From Actinomycetota bacterium (GTDB taxonomy: Bacteria > Actinomycetota > Thermoleophilia > Gaiellales > Gaiellaceae), in contig VAXD01000026.1 of assembly GCA_005884155.1 (NCBI GenBank), forward strand, positions 1-17,753: a stretch of 17,753 nt of DNA, in the 5' to 3' direction. Position numbers and translations under genes: made by a program. Position 1 is the first letter of the stretch. Every line of letters begins with the position of its first letter. Positions 1 to 8,036 of this stretch are shown here, one piece after another. Below the pieces are notes generated by a model, which did no database searches, was not told the DNA's origin, and saw only the letters and a program-made list of their open reading frames with translations.

Positions 1-323
1 TCAAGGTCGAGCCGGAATCGCTCCTGATCGTCCATGACGACGTCGACCTCGAGCCAGGCCGGCTGCAAGCACGGCGCGGAGGCGGGCTCGCGGGCCACAA
101 CGGTCTCCGCTCGCTCGCGCAGTACCTCGGCACCCAGGAGTTCCTGCGCCTGCGGATCGGCGTGGGGAGGCCCGCCCGCGGGGATCCGCGGTCGGTCTCG
201 GACTGGGTGCTCTCGGGTTTCGATCCCGAGGACGACGTGGAGGCGCTGGTCTCGCGCGCCGCCGACGCGGCCGAGACGATCGTCCGCGACGGCCTCGAAG
301 CGGCTCAGGCGCGATTTAACTAG
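1..323 (+). CDS. pth: Peptidyl-tRNA hydrolase, C-terminal part (5' truncated by window edge)
   Basis: Pth cleaves the ester bond of peptidyl-tRNAs released prematurely from ribosomes, recycling tRNA in the cytosol. Only about the last 106 residues are present, read in frame from base 3 to a TAG at 321–323. Visible family motifs are HDDVDLEPG, which corresponds to the catalytic-Asp segment (HDELDLPPG in E. coli Pth), GGGLAGHNGLRSL with the substrate-binding Asn, RLRIGVGRP, and the late WVLSGF motif (usually YVLxxF). The catalytic His lies upstream of the window. The 3' end overlaps the stop of the convergent transporter gene by 8 bp, leaving no room for a separate terminator. No disruption is visible in the part seen. 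Confidence 0.95.
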   Translation, partial: KVEPESLLIVHDDVDLEPGRLQARRGGGLAGHNGLRSLAQYLGTQEFLRLRIGVGRPARGDPRSVSDWVLSGFDPEDDVEALVSRAADAAETIVRDGLEAAQARFN

Positions 324-1554
324 CGAGGGCTGCGCTCGGCGTGTCTCGCCGGCGCAATTGCCGGACCTCCCGCACGAACGCGAGCACGCAGAGGTTCGGC
401 ACACACATGAGCGTGCCGGCCAGCACGAGCGTGGCGCGCACGCCGAGCGCACCTGATACAGGCCCGGCCAGCGCCTGGCCGGTGGGCATCAGGCAGAGGG
501 AAAGCAGCCAGTCGATCGAGCCGACGCGGGCGAGGCGGTCCGGCCGGACCTCCTGCTGCATCGCGGTTTCCCAAAGCGTGTTGCCGAAGATGATCGTCGC
601 GCTGAGGATCGCGCTCGCGGCCATGATCGCGAGAACCGGAAGCGGCGGAACCAGGGAGAAGGGAAGGATGGCGCCGATCGCCCAGACGGCGAACGCCGCG
701 GCCACCGGCCTCCCCGGCCGGATTCGGTAGCCGGTCAGCCCTCCGACCACTCCGCCGACTGCCCCAGCCGTCAGGATCAGGCCCCAGGCTTGGGCGCCGC
801 CGAGATGATCGTGCGCGACGAGTGGGCCGAGGACGAGGTACAGCCCGATCCCGACGTTGCCGAGCGCGAAGCCCAGAAAGCCCGCAGTCAGCCAGCGGTG
901 CCTGCGAACCTCGCGCCAGCCGTCGGCGAGGTCGTGCCAAAAACGCTGGGCCGCCGGCCGGACGTGGTCCTCGACGCGCAGGGCGAACAGGAAGGCGGCG
1001 CTGACGAGGAAGCTCGCTGCGTCGATTGCGAACACCCAGCCGGTTCCGGCGGCTGCGACGATCGCCCCTGACGCGGCGGGCCCGAAGATGTTCGTGGCGC
1101 TCTGGGTCAGGGAGAGGAGCGCGTTCGCCTGTTGCAGGCGTGGCGCGCTGACCGTCTGCGGCACGAGGGCGGTCGAGGCGGGAGTGAAGAATCCGCCGGC
1201 CGCGCCCGCGAGCGCCTGCAGCAGTGCGAGCTCCCAGACCTGCGCAACGTCGCCGAGCAGGAGCACGGCGGTGGTCGCTTGTGTCCCGAAGCGCACGAGG
1301 TCCGCAGTGAGCATCACCGCGCGGCGCGGGAGCCGGTCGGCCCACACGCCCCCGGCGAGGAGGAACGAGGCACGGCCGATCGTGTACGCGGCGAGGACGA
1401 TGCCGAGGCCGCTTGCTCCGCCGCCGATCCTCAGCACCGCGAACGCGAGCGCGACCGGGATCAGCGAGTCGCCGAGCACCGAGGCGGTCCGTCCCAGCCA
1501 GAGCAGCCGAAACGGGCGTTCCGTCAACGGCCCGAAGCGCCCACCCTCGCGCAT
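316..1554 (-). CDS. MFS transporter, EntS/MFS_3-like exporter
   Basis: A 412-residue integral membrane protein with the hydrophobicity pattern of a 12-helix major facilitator. It begins with RPFRLLWLGRTASVLGDSLIPVALAFAV, shown here only by its key parts RPFRLLW and LGDSLIPVALAFAV, which is typical of the MFS_3 group (EntS and macrolide-efflux-like proteins). The loop after helix 2 carries GGVWADRLPRR, the MFS motif A region. Further marks are the FTPASTALVP segment and a basic loop (WREVRRHRW) between the two halves. Substrate cannot be deduced; drug or siderophore export is the usual role of relatives. It is the only transporter here, divergent from mfd, and probably leaderless: TAGGCT ends 6 nt before its ATG. 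No frameshift is seen. Confidence 0.88.
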   Translation of the reverse strand: MREGGRFGPLTERPFRLLWLGRTASVLGDSLIPVALAFAVLRIGGGASGLGIVLAAYTIGRASFLLAGGVWADRLPRRAVMLTADLVRFGTQATTAVLLLGDVAQVWELALLQALAGAAGGFFTPASTALVPQTVSAPRLQQANALLSLTQSATNIFGPAASGAIVAAAGTGWVFAIDAASFLVSAAFLFALRVEDHVRPAAQRFWHDLADGWREVRRHRWLTAGFLGFALGNVGIGLYLVLGPLVAHDHLGGAQAWGLILTAGAVGGVVGGLTGYRIRPGRPVAAAFAVWAIGAILPFSLVPPLPVLAIMAASAILSATIIFGNTLWETAMQQEVRPDRLARVGSIDWLLSLCLMPTGQALAGPVSGALGVRATLVLAGTLMCVPNLCVLAFVREVRQLRRRDTPSAALAS

Positions 1555-1560
1555 GGCCGC

Positions 1561-1566
1561 AGCCTA
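1561..1566 (-). promoter_or_regulatory. Probable −10 box of the MFS gene (leaderless)
   Basis: Read on the minus strand this is TAGGCT, matching TANNNT. Six bases separate it from the ATG at 1554–1552, so transcription would start at or next to the start codon. No good −35 hexamer is visible at the usual distance, which is common in high-GC actinobacteria. Confidence 0.45.
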
Positions 1567-1580
1567 TGTCTCCGCGGGAC

Positions 1581-1586
1581 TACGAT
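1581..1586 (+). promoter_or_regulatory. Possible −10 box for mfd
   Basis: TACGAT fits TANNNT and sits 33 bases before the mfd ATG. The predicted transcript start near 1593–1595 coincides with the first bases of a perfect short hairpin (1594–1610). The −35 region is not recognisable. It faces away from the MFS promoter 15 bases upstream, so the two may share control. Confidence 0.35.
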
Positions 1587-1593
1587 GGGCGCG

Positions 1594-1610
1594 CGGAACC
1601 GCGGGTTCCG
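1594..1610 (+). promoter_or_regulatory. Perfect inverted repeat in the mfd leader
   Basis: CGGAACC-GCG-GGTTCCG forms a 7-bp stem with a 3-base loop, 9 bases before the mfd ATG. It could be an RNA hairpin at the 5' end of the mfd message or a dyad operator between the divergent MFS and mfd genes. It resembles the GAAC-N4-GTTC LexA box but has a 5-base spacer, so LexA control is not claimed. Confidence 0.35.
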
Positions 1611-1619
1611 TCTTTCGTC

Positions 1620-4600
1620 ATGGACCTGACCGAGACCACACGCCCTGTGCTCCACCCGCTCGTCGAGGAGCTGCTCGGGGACGAGCGGCTGGTCGCCTAT
1701 GCCGAGGCGTTACCGGCGCCTGCTCGCGTGTCCGAGCCGGCGCTGCCGCTCCTGCTCGCGGCGCTGCACGAGCACCTCGGTCGCGCGCTCGTCGTGGTCT
1801 TGCCGGAGGACGCCGATGCACGCGATGCCGCCGAGGCCGCGCGTTGGCTGCTCGGCGAGGAGCGCGTCGCGCTGCTGCCGAGCCGCGGCGTGCACTTCGG
1901 CTCGGGGCTCGAGCCGCCGCCGCACCTCGTGGGCGAGCGGGCGCGCGCGCTCGACGTGCTCGCCGCCGGCGGGCTCGTCTGCGCGTCGGCGACCGCGATC
2001 GCCGAGCCGCTGCCGCCGCCTGATGCGCGGTCCGAACCGATCACGCTTGACCGTTCAAGCGCGCCGGGCCTCGACGCCCTCGCCGAGCGGCTCGCGCTTG
2101 CCGGCTACGAGCGCGTCGATCGCGCCCAGGAGCGCGGCCAGTTCGCGGTTCGCGGCGGCCTCGTCGACGTCTTCCCGACGACCGGCCGCGACCCGCTGCG
2201 TGTCGAGCTCTTCGGCGACGAGATCGAGGCGCTGCGCGCGTTCTCGCCGTTCACGCAGCGAACGCTGCACGACGTCGAGCGCGCAGTCGTCTACCCGGCC
2301 GCGGAGCGTCGTGCCGACCTGGTCGAGCCGACGGTTCCGGACGGGGCCGAGGGACTGTCCCCGGGACGCGTCCCGGACGACCTCGTCCCGCCGCTCGACC
2401 GGCCGCCGGACCTCGTCTGGCAGCCCGACGACGTGCGGGAGGTCTGGGAGGAGGAGCTCGACGGCCCGCGCCCGGACCTCGCGGGGGCGGCAGAGCTCGA
2501 GCCGCTGCCGCGCGGACAGGAGCACTCCTTCGAGGCGCAGCGGCCCGCAATCGCCGCGCGCGGGCTCGCGGAGGCGGAGAACGAGCTCGCCGCGCTACTC
2601 CGGGCCGACAACCGCGTCGTCGTCGCCTTCCCGCACCGCGGCGAGGCGCTGCGCACGCTCAACCTGCTCCGCCGTGTCGAGGCGCGCCTGCTCGAGCCGG
2701 GCGAGCCGCTGCCTGACGGCCCCGAGCTCCTGTTCGCGGTCTCGCCCGCGCGCCGCGGCTTCGTCTGGCGCGATCTCCGCCTCGCGCTTCTTCCCGACAC
2801 GCAGGTCTTCCGCCGCCGCACGCGCACCCGCATCACCGCGCCGGGCCGCGCGCTCCAGTCGTTCGCCGACCTGCGCACGGGCGACTACGTCGTCCACGAG
2901 GACCACGGGATCGGGAAGCTGCTCGGCTTCGAGACGAAGACCGTCGCCGGGGTCACGCGCGACTACCTGTTCCTCGGCTTCCGCGGTGACGACCGGCTCT
3001 ACGTCCCGCACGAGCAGATCGGGCGCGTCTCGAAGTACATCGGCGCCGACGCCGGCTCACCGGCGCTGAGCAAGCTCGGCGGCAAGGCCTGGCAGAACCT
3101 GAAGGCCCGGGCGCGTGCCGGCGTCCGCGAGCTGGCCGGGGACCTGCTGGCGCTCTACGCGCGCCGCCAGCAGGCGGAGGGCATTCCGTACGACCTCTCG
3201 AGCGACTGGCTCGAGCGGCTCGAGGCCGAGTTCCCCTACCGCGAAACAGAGGATCAGCGAACGGCGATCGAGTCGGTCAAGGAAGACCTGGAGGCGCTGC
3301 GGCCGATGGACCGGCTCGTCTGCGGCGACGTCGGCTTCGGCAAGACCGAAGTCGCCGTGCGCGCGGCCTTCGCGGTCGTCCTGAACAGCAAGCAGGTGCT
3401 GATGCTCGTGCCGACGACGGTGCTCGCCGAGCAGCACTGGAACACCTTCCGGGAGCGCTACCGCGACTTCCCGGTGCGGGTCGAGATGATCTCGCGCTTT
3501 CGCTCGCCGAAGGAGCAGAAGCAGGTCGTCGCCGACTTCTCCGCCGGCAAGGTCGATGTCCTGATCGGGACGCATCGCGTGCTCAGCCGCGACGTGATCC
3601 CGAAGGAGCTCGGGCTCGTGATCGTGGACGAGGAGCAGCGCTTCGGCGTCGCGCAAAAGGAGCTGCTGCGCGCGCTCCGGCTCGAGGTCGACGTGCTCGC
3701 GCTGAGCGCGACGCCGATCCCGCGCACGCTGCACATGTCCCTCTCCGGCCTGCGCGACATCTCGGTGATCGAGACGCCGCCGGAGGGTCGCCGCCCGATC
3801 CGCACGTACGTCGGCGAGTACGACGAGGACGTGGTGCGGCTCGCGCTCGAGCGCGAGCAGGCACGCGGGGGCCAGAGCTTCTACCTGCACAACCGGGTCG
3901 AGACGATCGAGGAGGCGGCCGCGAAGGTGCAGCAGCTCTGCCCGAAGTTGCGCGTGACCGTCGCGCACGGGCAGATGAGGGAGCGCGAGCTCGAGGAGAA
4001 GATGCACGCCTTCCTGCGCGGCGACGCCGACGTGCTGGTCTCGACGACGATCATCGAGTCGGGCCTCGACATCCCGCAGGCGAACACGCTGATCGTCGAC
4101 CGGTCCGATGCGCTCGGGCTCGACCAGCTCTACCAGATCCGTGGCCGGGTGGGCCGTTCGGACGTGCTCGCGCACGCGTACCTGTTCTATCCCGACACGC
4201 GCGAGCTGACGCCGGAGGCGCGGGCCCGGCTGGCGACGCTCGCCGACCACACCGAGCTCGGCGCGGGCTTCGCGATCGCGATGCGCGACCTGGAGATCCG
4301 GGGCGCCGGCGACCTCCTCGGCGCGGAGCAGCACGGCCACATCGCCGCGCTCGGGTTCGAGCTCTACGTCGAGCTGCTCGGCGAGGCGGTGGCGGAGCTC
4401 TCGGGCGAGCGGCGGCCGGTCGCGCGCCCGGTGCGCGTGGACGCGCGCGTCGATGCCTACGTTCCCGCCGACTACATCGGCGCCGAGGCGCTCAAGATCG
4501 ACCTCCACCGCCGGCTCGCGCTCGCGGACACCGACGACGAGTTGCGCGAGCTGCGGGCCGCGACCGAGGATCGCTACGGGCCACTCCCGGAGCCGGTCGA

Positions 4601-4850
4601 GAACCTGTTCGCCATCCAGGAGGCGAAGGTAAAGCTCGCCCGCCTCGGCGCGGACTACCTCGTCTTCAAGGCCGGCCGCGCGACCGTCGGGCCGCTCGAG
4701 CTCGCGTCCGCCGAGCTGCGCGCGCTACGCCGCGACGTCTCGACCGCCGTCTACACAACCGCCCGCCACGAGGTCTCCGTGCGCGAGCAGGATTTCGGCC
4801 AGGCCGTCCGGCTGGTCGATGCTATACTCGACGCGCGCCAGGCAGCATGA
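1620..4850 (+). CDS. mfd: Transcription-repair coupling factor Mfd
   Basis: Mfd is a DNA translocase that removes RNA polymerase stalled at lesions and recruits UvrA for excision repair. The product is 1076 aa, slightly shorter than the usual ~1150. In order it shows a UvrB-like N-terminal region without a Walker A, with the conserved GQFAVRGGLVDVFP stretch; a CarD/RID polymerase-interaction domain from about residue 415 (ADLRTGDYVVHEDHGIGKL); then the motor with Walker A GDVGFGKTE (569–577), DEEQ box (670–673) and QIRGRVGR motif VI (839–846); and a C-terminal TRCF domain. The ATG at 1620 is chosen because the frame, although open back to 1413, would otherwise run through the divergent MFS gene. 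Its TGA is followed closely by the foldase gene. Confidence 0.96.
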   Translation: MDLTETTRPVLHPLVEELLGDERLVAYAEALPAPARVSEPALPLLLAALHEHLGRALVVVLPEDADARDAAEAARWLLGEERVALLPSRGVHFGSGLEPPPHLVGERARALDVLAAGGLVCASATAIAEPLPPPDARSEPITLDRSSAPGLDALAERLALAGYERVDRAQERGQFAVRGGLVDVFPTTGRDPLRVELFGDEIEALRAFSPFTQRTLHDVERAVVYPAAERRADLVEPTVPDGAEGLSPGRVPDDLVPPLDRPPDLVWQPDDVREVWEEELDGPRPDLAGAAELEPLPRGQEHSFEAQRPAIAARGLAEAENELAALLRADNRVVVAFPHRGEALRTLNLLRRVEARLLEPGEPLPDGPELLFAVSPARRGFVWRDLRLALLPDTQVFRRRTRTRITAPGRALQSFADLRTGDYVVHEDHGIGKLLGFETKTVAGVTRDYLFLGFRGDDRLYVPHEQIGRVSKYIGADAGSPALSKLGGKAWQNLKARARAGVRELAGDLLALYARRQQAEGIPYDLSSDWLERLEAEFPYRETEDQRTAIESVKEDLEALRPMDRLVCGDVGFGKTEVAVRAAFAVVLNSKQVLMLVPTTVLAEQHWNTFRERYRDFPVRVEMISRFRSPKEQKQVVADFSAGKVDVLIGTHRVLSRDVIPKELGLVIVDEEQRFGVAQKELLRALRLEVDVLALSATPIPRTLHMSLSGLRDISVIETPPEGRRPIRTYVGEYDEDVVRLALEREQARGGQSFYLHNRVETIEEAAAKVQQLCPKLRVTVAHGQMRERELEEKMHAFLRGDADVLVSTTIIESGLDIPQANTLIVDRSDALGLDQLYQIRGRVGRSDVLAHAYLFYPDTRELTPEARARLATLADHTELGAGFAIAMRDLEIRGAGDLLGAEQHGHIAALGFELYVELLGEAVAELSGERRPVARPVRVDARVDAYVPADYIGAEALKIDLHRRLALADTDDELRELRAATEDRYGPLPEPVENLFAIQEAKVKLARLGADYLVFKAGRATVGPLELASAELRALRRDVSTAVYTTARHEVSVREQDFGQAVRLVDAILDARQAA
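4823..4828 (+). promoter_or_regulatory. Probable −10 box of the foldase lipoprotein gene, inside the end of mfd
   Basis: TATACT is the best −10 match in the neighbourhood and stands out in very GC-rich coding sequence near the end of mfd. It would give a transcript starting near 4835 and a leader of about 60 nt containing the 4846–4880 hairpin. No clear −35 hexamer is seen 16–18 bases upstream. Confidence 0.45.
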
Positions 4851-4880
4851 GCAAATGGCCGCACGTGCCTTTTTCTCATG
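4846..4880 (+). promoter_or_regulatory. Long imperfect hairpin across the mfd stop and foldase leader
   Basis: CATGAG (4846–4851) pairs with CTCATG (4875–4880). Inside it AAA (4853–4855) pairs with TTT (4871–4873) and GGC (4857–4859) with GCC (4867–4869), separated by single symmetric mismatches, giving 12 base pairs. The loop overlaps a perfect palindrome, GCACGTGC (4861–4868). The hairpin covers the mfd stop codon and ends 15 bases before the foldase ATG, with a T-run (4889–4893) after it. It could attenuate or terminate mfd transcription, or act as a leader structure for the next gene. Confidence 0.45.
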
Positions 4881-4899
4881 TCGGGGCGTTTTTGTATGA
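4855..4899 (+). CDS. Possible 14-codon leader peptide ahead of the foldase gene
   Basis: An ATG at 4855 opens a tiny frame reading MAARAFFSCRGVFV. Its TGA (4897–4899) overlaps the foldase ATG (4896) as ATGA, the classic arrangement for translational coupling. Its start lies in the ascending arm of the hairpin, so translation and folding would compete. There is only a weak ribosome-binding site. A frame this short can occur by chance; a second ATG at 4847, overlapping the mfd stop, opens a competing frame that runs into the foldase gene. This is a suggestion and not a firm gene. Confidence 0.2.
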   Translation: MAARAFFSCRGVFV

Positions 4900-5918
4900 A
4901 ACGGGTCATCGTAGTCCTCTCAGCGTTCGCGCTCGTCCTGCTCGTTGCCGCCTGCGGTGGCGGCGGGCCGCGCAGCGTGCCGAGTGACGACGTTGCGGTC
5001 GTGGGCGACGGCACGATCTCGAAGTCTGATTGGGACGCCCTGATGCAGCAGACGAAGGCGAACTACAAGGCGACGAACCATCCGTTCCCGAAGCCCGGCT
5101 CGGTCGAGCTCGCCAACCTGCGCGCGAACGTGACGCAGTTCCTGATCTCGTCGAGCGAGTACCAGCAGGAGGCCAAGAAGCTCGGGGTCGACGTCACGGA
5201 CAAGGACGTCAACGACCGGCTCAACCAGATCAAGCAGCAGTACTACGGCAGCACGCCCGGTCAGCCGCCGCCCTCCAAGGCGGAGATCGAGAAGCGCTAC
5301 GAGGCTGCGCTGAAGCAGCAGGGCTTCACCGACGAGGAGGTCCGCGCCGGGATCAAGCTGACGCTGATCCGCGAGAAGGTGCAGGCGAAGGTGACGGGCA
5401 ACGTGACCGTCTCCGACAGGCCCGTGGCGCACATCCTCGTCAAGCAGAAGGCCCTGGCCGACCGTCTCTACGCCCAGCTGCAGGCGAACCCGAAGCAGTT
5501 CGGCAAGCTCGCCAAGAAGTACTCGACCGACCCGTCGTCAGCGAAGGCGGGCGGCGTGCTGGCGGGCGGTGACGTCAAGGGCCGCTTCGTGCCGGAGTTC
5601 GAGAAGGTCGCCTTCAAGCTCAAGACGCACGAGATCTCGCAGCCGGTGCACTCCAAGTTCGGCTGGCACATCATCGAGGCGCTCGGGCCGATCAAGCCGC
5701 CGACCAAGGCGACGCCGACGCCGCTCTCCCAGGTCAAGGAGGCGATCCGGCAGACCCTGATCCAGAACGATCGGAACAAGCTGATCCAGACCTGGCAGAC
5801 GAAGCTGACCAAGAAGTACTGCAAGACGATCGGCTACCAGGCCGGCTACGCGCCGCCGCCCGGCCAGGATCCCTGCAAGCAGAAGTCTTCGACCACCGGC
5901 GCTAGCACTACCGGTTAG
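4896..5918 (+). CDS. Peptidyl-prolyl cis-trans isomerase lipoprotein, parvulin type (PrsA/SurA-like foldase)
   Basis: This is a secreted, membrane-anchored folding factor expected to help exported proteins fold outside the membrane. The 340-aa product starts MKR, has a hydrophobic signal segment and a lipobox LVAAC with the lipidated Cys at residue 20. A SurA_N-like helical chaperone region follows (about 35–170), then one parvulin domain at about 177–262, beginning VAHILVKQKALADRLY and including FGKLAKKYSTDPSS, GGVLAGGDVKGRFVPEFE and the final GWHIIEALG. The tail is Ser/Thr/Gly-rich. The ATG at 4896 is preferred over the in-frame ATG at 4878 because it gives a standard signal peptide. Its TAG shares one base with the mazG GTG. 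Confidence 0.9.
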   Translation: MKRVIVVLSAFALVLLVAACGGGGPRSVPSDDVAVVGDGTISKSDWDALMQQTKANYKATNHPFPKPGSVELANLRANVTQFLISSSEYQQEAKKLGVDVTDKDVNDRLNQIKQQYYGSTPGQPPPSKAEIEKRYEAALKQQGFTDEEVRAGIKLTLIREKVQAKVTGNVTVSDRPVAHILVKQKALADRLYAQLQANPKQFGKLAKKYSTDPSSAKAGGVLAGGDVKGRFVPEFEKVAFKLKTHEISQPVHSKFGWHIIEALGPIKPPTKATPTPLSQVKEAIRQTLIQNDRNKLIQTWQTKLTKKYCKTIGYQAGYAPPPGQDPCKQKSSTTGASTTG

Positions 5919-6715
5919 TGAGCCTCGGCGAGGCGCTGCTCGAGCTGCAGCAGCTGACCGAGCGGCTGCGCCGGGAGTGCCCGTGGGACCGCGAGCAGAC
6001 GGCGCGCACGATCGTGCCGCACACGGTCGAGGAGGCCTACGAGGTCGCCGACGCGGCGCTGGCCGGCTCGTCCGAGAAGCTGCTCGACGAGCTTGGTGAT
6101 CTGCTCTTCCAGGTGTACTTCCTTGCGTTACTGCTGGCGGAAGAGGGTGAGGGCGACCTCGAGCAGGTCGCGTGGGCGGTGCACGAGAAGCTCGTCCGGC
6201 GCCACCCGCACGTGTTCGGCGAGGTCGAGGCTCGAACCGCTGGCCGGGTGCGAGCGAACTGGGAGCAGATCAAGTCCGGCGAGGAGGGCCGGGAGGGGAT
6301 CTTCCACGACGTTCCGGAAGCGCTGCCCGCGTTGCTCTACGCTCGCAAAGTGCAGCGGCGGGCGGCGACGATCGGCTTCGAGTACCCGGACACGGCCGGC
6401 GCGCTGGCGGACCTCGACGACGAGGTGCGGGAGCTGAAGGAGGCGCTGGCCTCGGCTCGTGTCGAGGAGGAGGCCGAGCCGGAGGCGCACGTCTTCGAGG
6501 AGCTCGGGGACGTTCTCTTTGCGGCGGTCAACGTCGCGCGGCGCTTGAACGTCGATCCGGAGCTCGCGCTGCGGACGATGACGCGGCGCTTCGTCGCTCG
6601 AGTCGAGCGCGCGGAGCAGTACGCAGCGGAAGAGGGTCACTCGTTCGCCGAGCTCGCGCTCGAGGAACAGGACCGCTACTTCGACCGCGCCAAGGAGGCG
6701 TTCCGGTTCGAGTGA
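5918..6715 (+). CDS. mazG: Nucleoside triphosphate pyrophosphohydrolase MazG
   Basis: MazG hydrolyses NTPs and dNTPs to monophosphate and pyrophosphate, cleaning damaged nucleotides from the pool. The 265-aa length fits the two-domain form. The first domain shows CPWDREQT (21–28), the metal-binding EEAYE (38–42) and DELGD (57–61). The middle HPHVFG and the linker with the YARKVQRRAATIGFEY stretch are typical. The second domain repeats the helical pattern with DDEVRELKEA and EELGDVLFAAVN, so both ExxE and ExxD pairs look intact. The GTG start overlaps the foldase TAG by one base, and the TGA overlaps the eno GTG by four, so it is likely translated as part of one message. Confidence 0.95.
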   Translation: MSLGEALLELQQLTERLRRECPWDREQTARTIVPHTVEEAYEVADAALAGSSEKLLDELGDLLFQVYFLALLLAEEGEGDLEQVAWAVHEKLVRRHPHVFGEVEARTAGRVRANWEQIKSGEEGREGIFHDVPEALPALLYARKVQRRAATIGFEYPDTAGALADLDDEVRELKEALASARVEEEAEPEAHVFEELGDVLFAAVNVARRLNVDPELALRTMTRRFVARVERAEQYAAEEGHSFAELALEEQDRYFDRAKEAFRFE

Positions 6716-7983
6716 GCTCGATCTCGAGCGTTCACGGTCGCTGGATCCTCGATTCGCGGGGTAACCCGACGGTCGAGGCGGACGTGGTGTTGGAGTCGGG
6801 CGCTAAGGGCCGGGCGGCGGTCCCGTCCGGCGCTTCCACGGGGGCACACGAGGCGCTCGAGCTGCGTGACAAGGGCGCGGAGTGGGGCGGCAAGGGCGTC
6901 GCGCGGGCGGTCGCGAACGTGAACGGAGAGATCGCCGCGGCCGTGCGCGGGCTCGATCCGGCCGACCAGCGGGCGCTCGACGAGCGGCTGATCGAGCTCG
7001 ACGGGACGCCGAACAAGGAGCGACTCGGAGCGAACGCGATCCTGGCGGTCTCGCTGGCGGCGGCGAAGGCGGCTGCGGCGGAGGAGGGGGTCTCGCTGTT
7101 CCGTTGGCTCGGTGGCGACGGTGCGAAGACGTTGCCGGTGCCGCTGATGAACGTGATCAACGGCGGGGCGCACGCGCAGAACTCGATCGACCTGCAGGAG
7201 TTCATGCTCGTGCCCGGGGGCGCGTCGAGCTTTGCCGATGCGCTCCGGATCGGGTCAGAGACGTTCCACGCGCTCGGTGCGCTTCTGCACGAGCGCGGCC
7301 TCTCGACCGGCGTCGGCGACGAGGGCGGTTTCGCGCCCGATCTCGGCTCGAGCGAGGAGGCGATCGAGGCCTTGCTCGAGGCGGCGGAGCGGGCTGGCCA
7401 TCGCGAGCGGGTCGCGGTTGCCCTGGACCCGGCGGCGAGCGAGCTCTTCCGGGACGGCCGCTACGCCTTCGAGGGGCGCGACGTCGACGGCGCCGGGATG
7501 GTCTCGTATCTGGAGGAGCTGGCCGGGCGGTTCCCGATCGTCTCGATCGAGGACGGGCTCGCCGAGGATGACTGGGCCACGTGGAAGGCGCTGACCGAGC
7601 AGATCGGCGGCAGCGTGCAGCTCATCGGCGACGACATCTTCGTCACGAGCCGCGGCCGCCTGCAGCGCGGGATCGACGAGGGCGTTGCGAACGCGATTCT
7701 CGTCAAGGTGAATCAGATCGGGACGCTGACGGAGTCGCTCGACGTGATCGAGCTCGCCCGCTCCAGCGGCTACAGGGTCGTCGTCTCCCACCGCTCGGGT
7801 GAGACCGAGGACACGACGATCGCCGACCTCGCGGTGGCAACGAACGCCGGCCAGATCAAGACGGGCTCCCTGTCCCGGACCGACCGCGTGGCGAAGTACA
7901 ACCAGCTCCTGCGAATCGAGGAGGAGCTGGGTGGGGACGCGGTCTACCCCGGGTGGGACGCATTCGCGGCCCGCCCAGATTGA
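6712..7983 (+). CDS. eno: Enolase (phosphopyruvate hydratase)
   Basis: Enolase converts 2-phosphoglycerate to phosphoenolpyruvate in glycolysis. At 423 aa it is standard length. The N-terminus has GRWILDSRGNPTVEADV and the mobile loop SGASTG (39–44). NVINGGAHAQNSIDLQEFM leads to GDEGGFAPD with the catalytic Glu at 204. Metal ligands appear at D239 (ALDPAASE), E280 (SIEDGL) and D307 (IGDDIFVT), and the catalytic Lys at 332 (LVKVNQIGT). The signature SHRSGETED and the C-terminal GSLSRTDRVAKYNQLLRIE are present. The GTG start at 6712 gives a four-base GTGA overlap with mazG. The frame is open further upstream, but that part is the alternate frame of mazG. Confidence 0.98.
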   Translation: MSSISSVHGRWILDSRGNPTVEADVVLESGAKGRAAVPSGASTGAHEALELRDKGAEWGGKGVARAVANVNGEIAAAVRGLDPADQRALDERLIELDGTPNKERLGANAILAVSLAAAKAAAAEEGVSLFRWLGGDGAKTLPVPLMNVINGGAHAQNSIDLQEFMLVPGGASSFADALRIGSETFHALGALLHERGLSTGVGDEGGFAPDLGSSEEAIEALLEAAERAGHRERVAVALDPAASELFRDGRYAFEGRDVDGAGMVSYLEELAGRFPIVSIEDGLAEDDWATWKALTEQIGGSVQLIGDDIFVTSRGRLQRGIDEGVANAILVKVNQIGTLTESLDVIELARSSGYRVVVSHRSGETEDTTIADLAVATNAGQIKTGSLSRTDRVAKYNQLLRIEEELGGDAVYPGWDAFAARPD

Positions 7984-8024
7984 GACGATTCGGTTTCGTC
8001 TCTGTGACCAGCCCGCCTGCTAGC

Positions 8025-8030
8025 TACTCT
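8025..8030 (+). promoter_or_regulatory. Probable −10 box of pyk (leaderless)
   Basis: TACTCT fits TANNNT and ends six bases before the proposed GTG at 8037. This supports GTG-8037 as the start and suggests that pyk can be transcribed separately from eno, whose stop lies 53 bases upstream of that GTG. Confidence 0.4.
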
Positions 8031-8036
8031 CAGAGC

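Noticed and set aside
1594..1610. Possible LexA/SOS box upstream of mfd (GAAC…GTTC)
   Set aside because: The spacer is five bases, while the Gram-positive/actinobacterial box needs four, and the sequence is equally explained as a simple hairpin.
3057..4508. Long open frame antisense to mfd (483 codons)
   Set aside because: It lies wholly within a gene with full Mfd motifs; its protein is a low-complexity His/Arg/Glu mix typical of reverse frames in high-GC genes.
4847..4987. Second small frame from ATG-4847 overlapping the mfd stop (ATGA)
   Set aside because: Most of it lies out of frame in the foldase signal-peptide region and becomes Arg-rich low-complexity, so it is unlikely to be a gene.
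6172..6711. Open-frame extension upstream of enolase
   Set aside because: It is the alternate frame of mazG; enolase similarity begins at GTG-6712 with the GTGA overlap.
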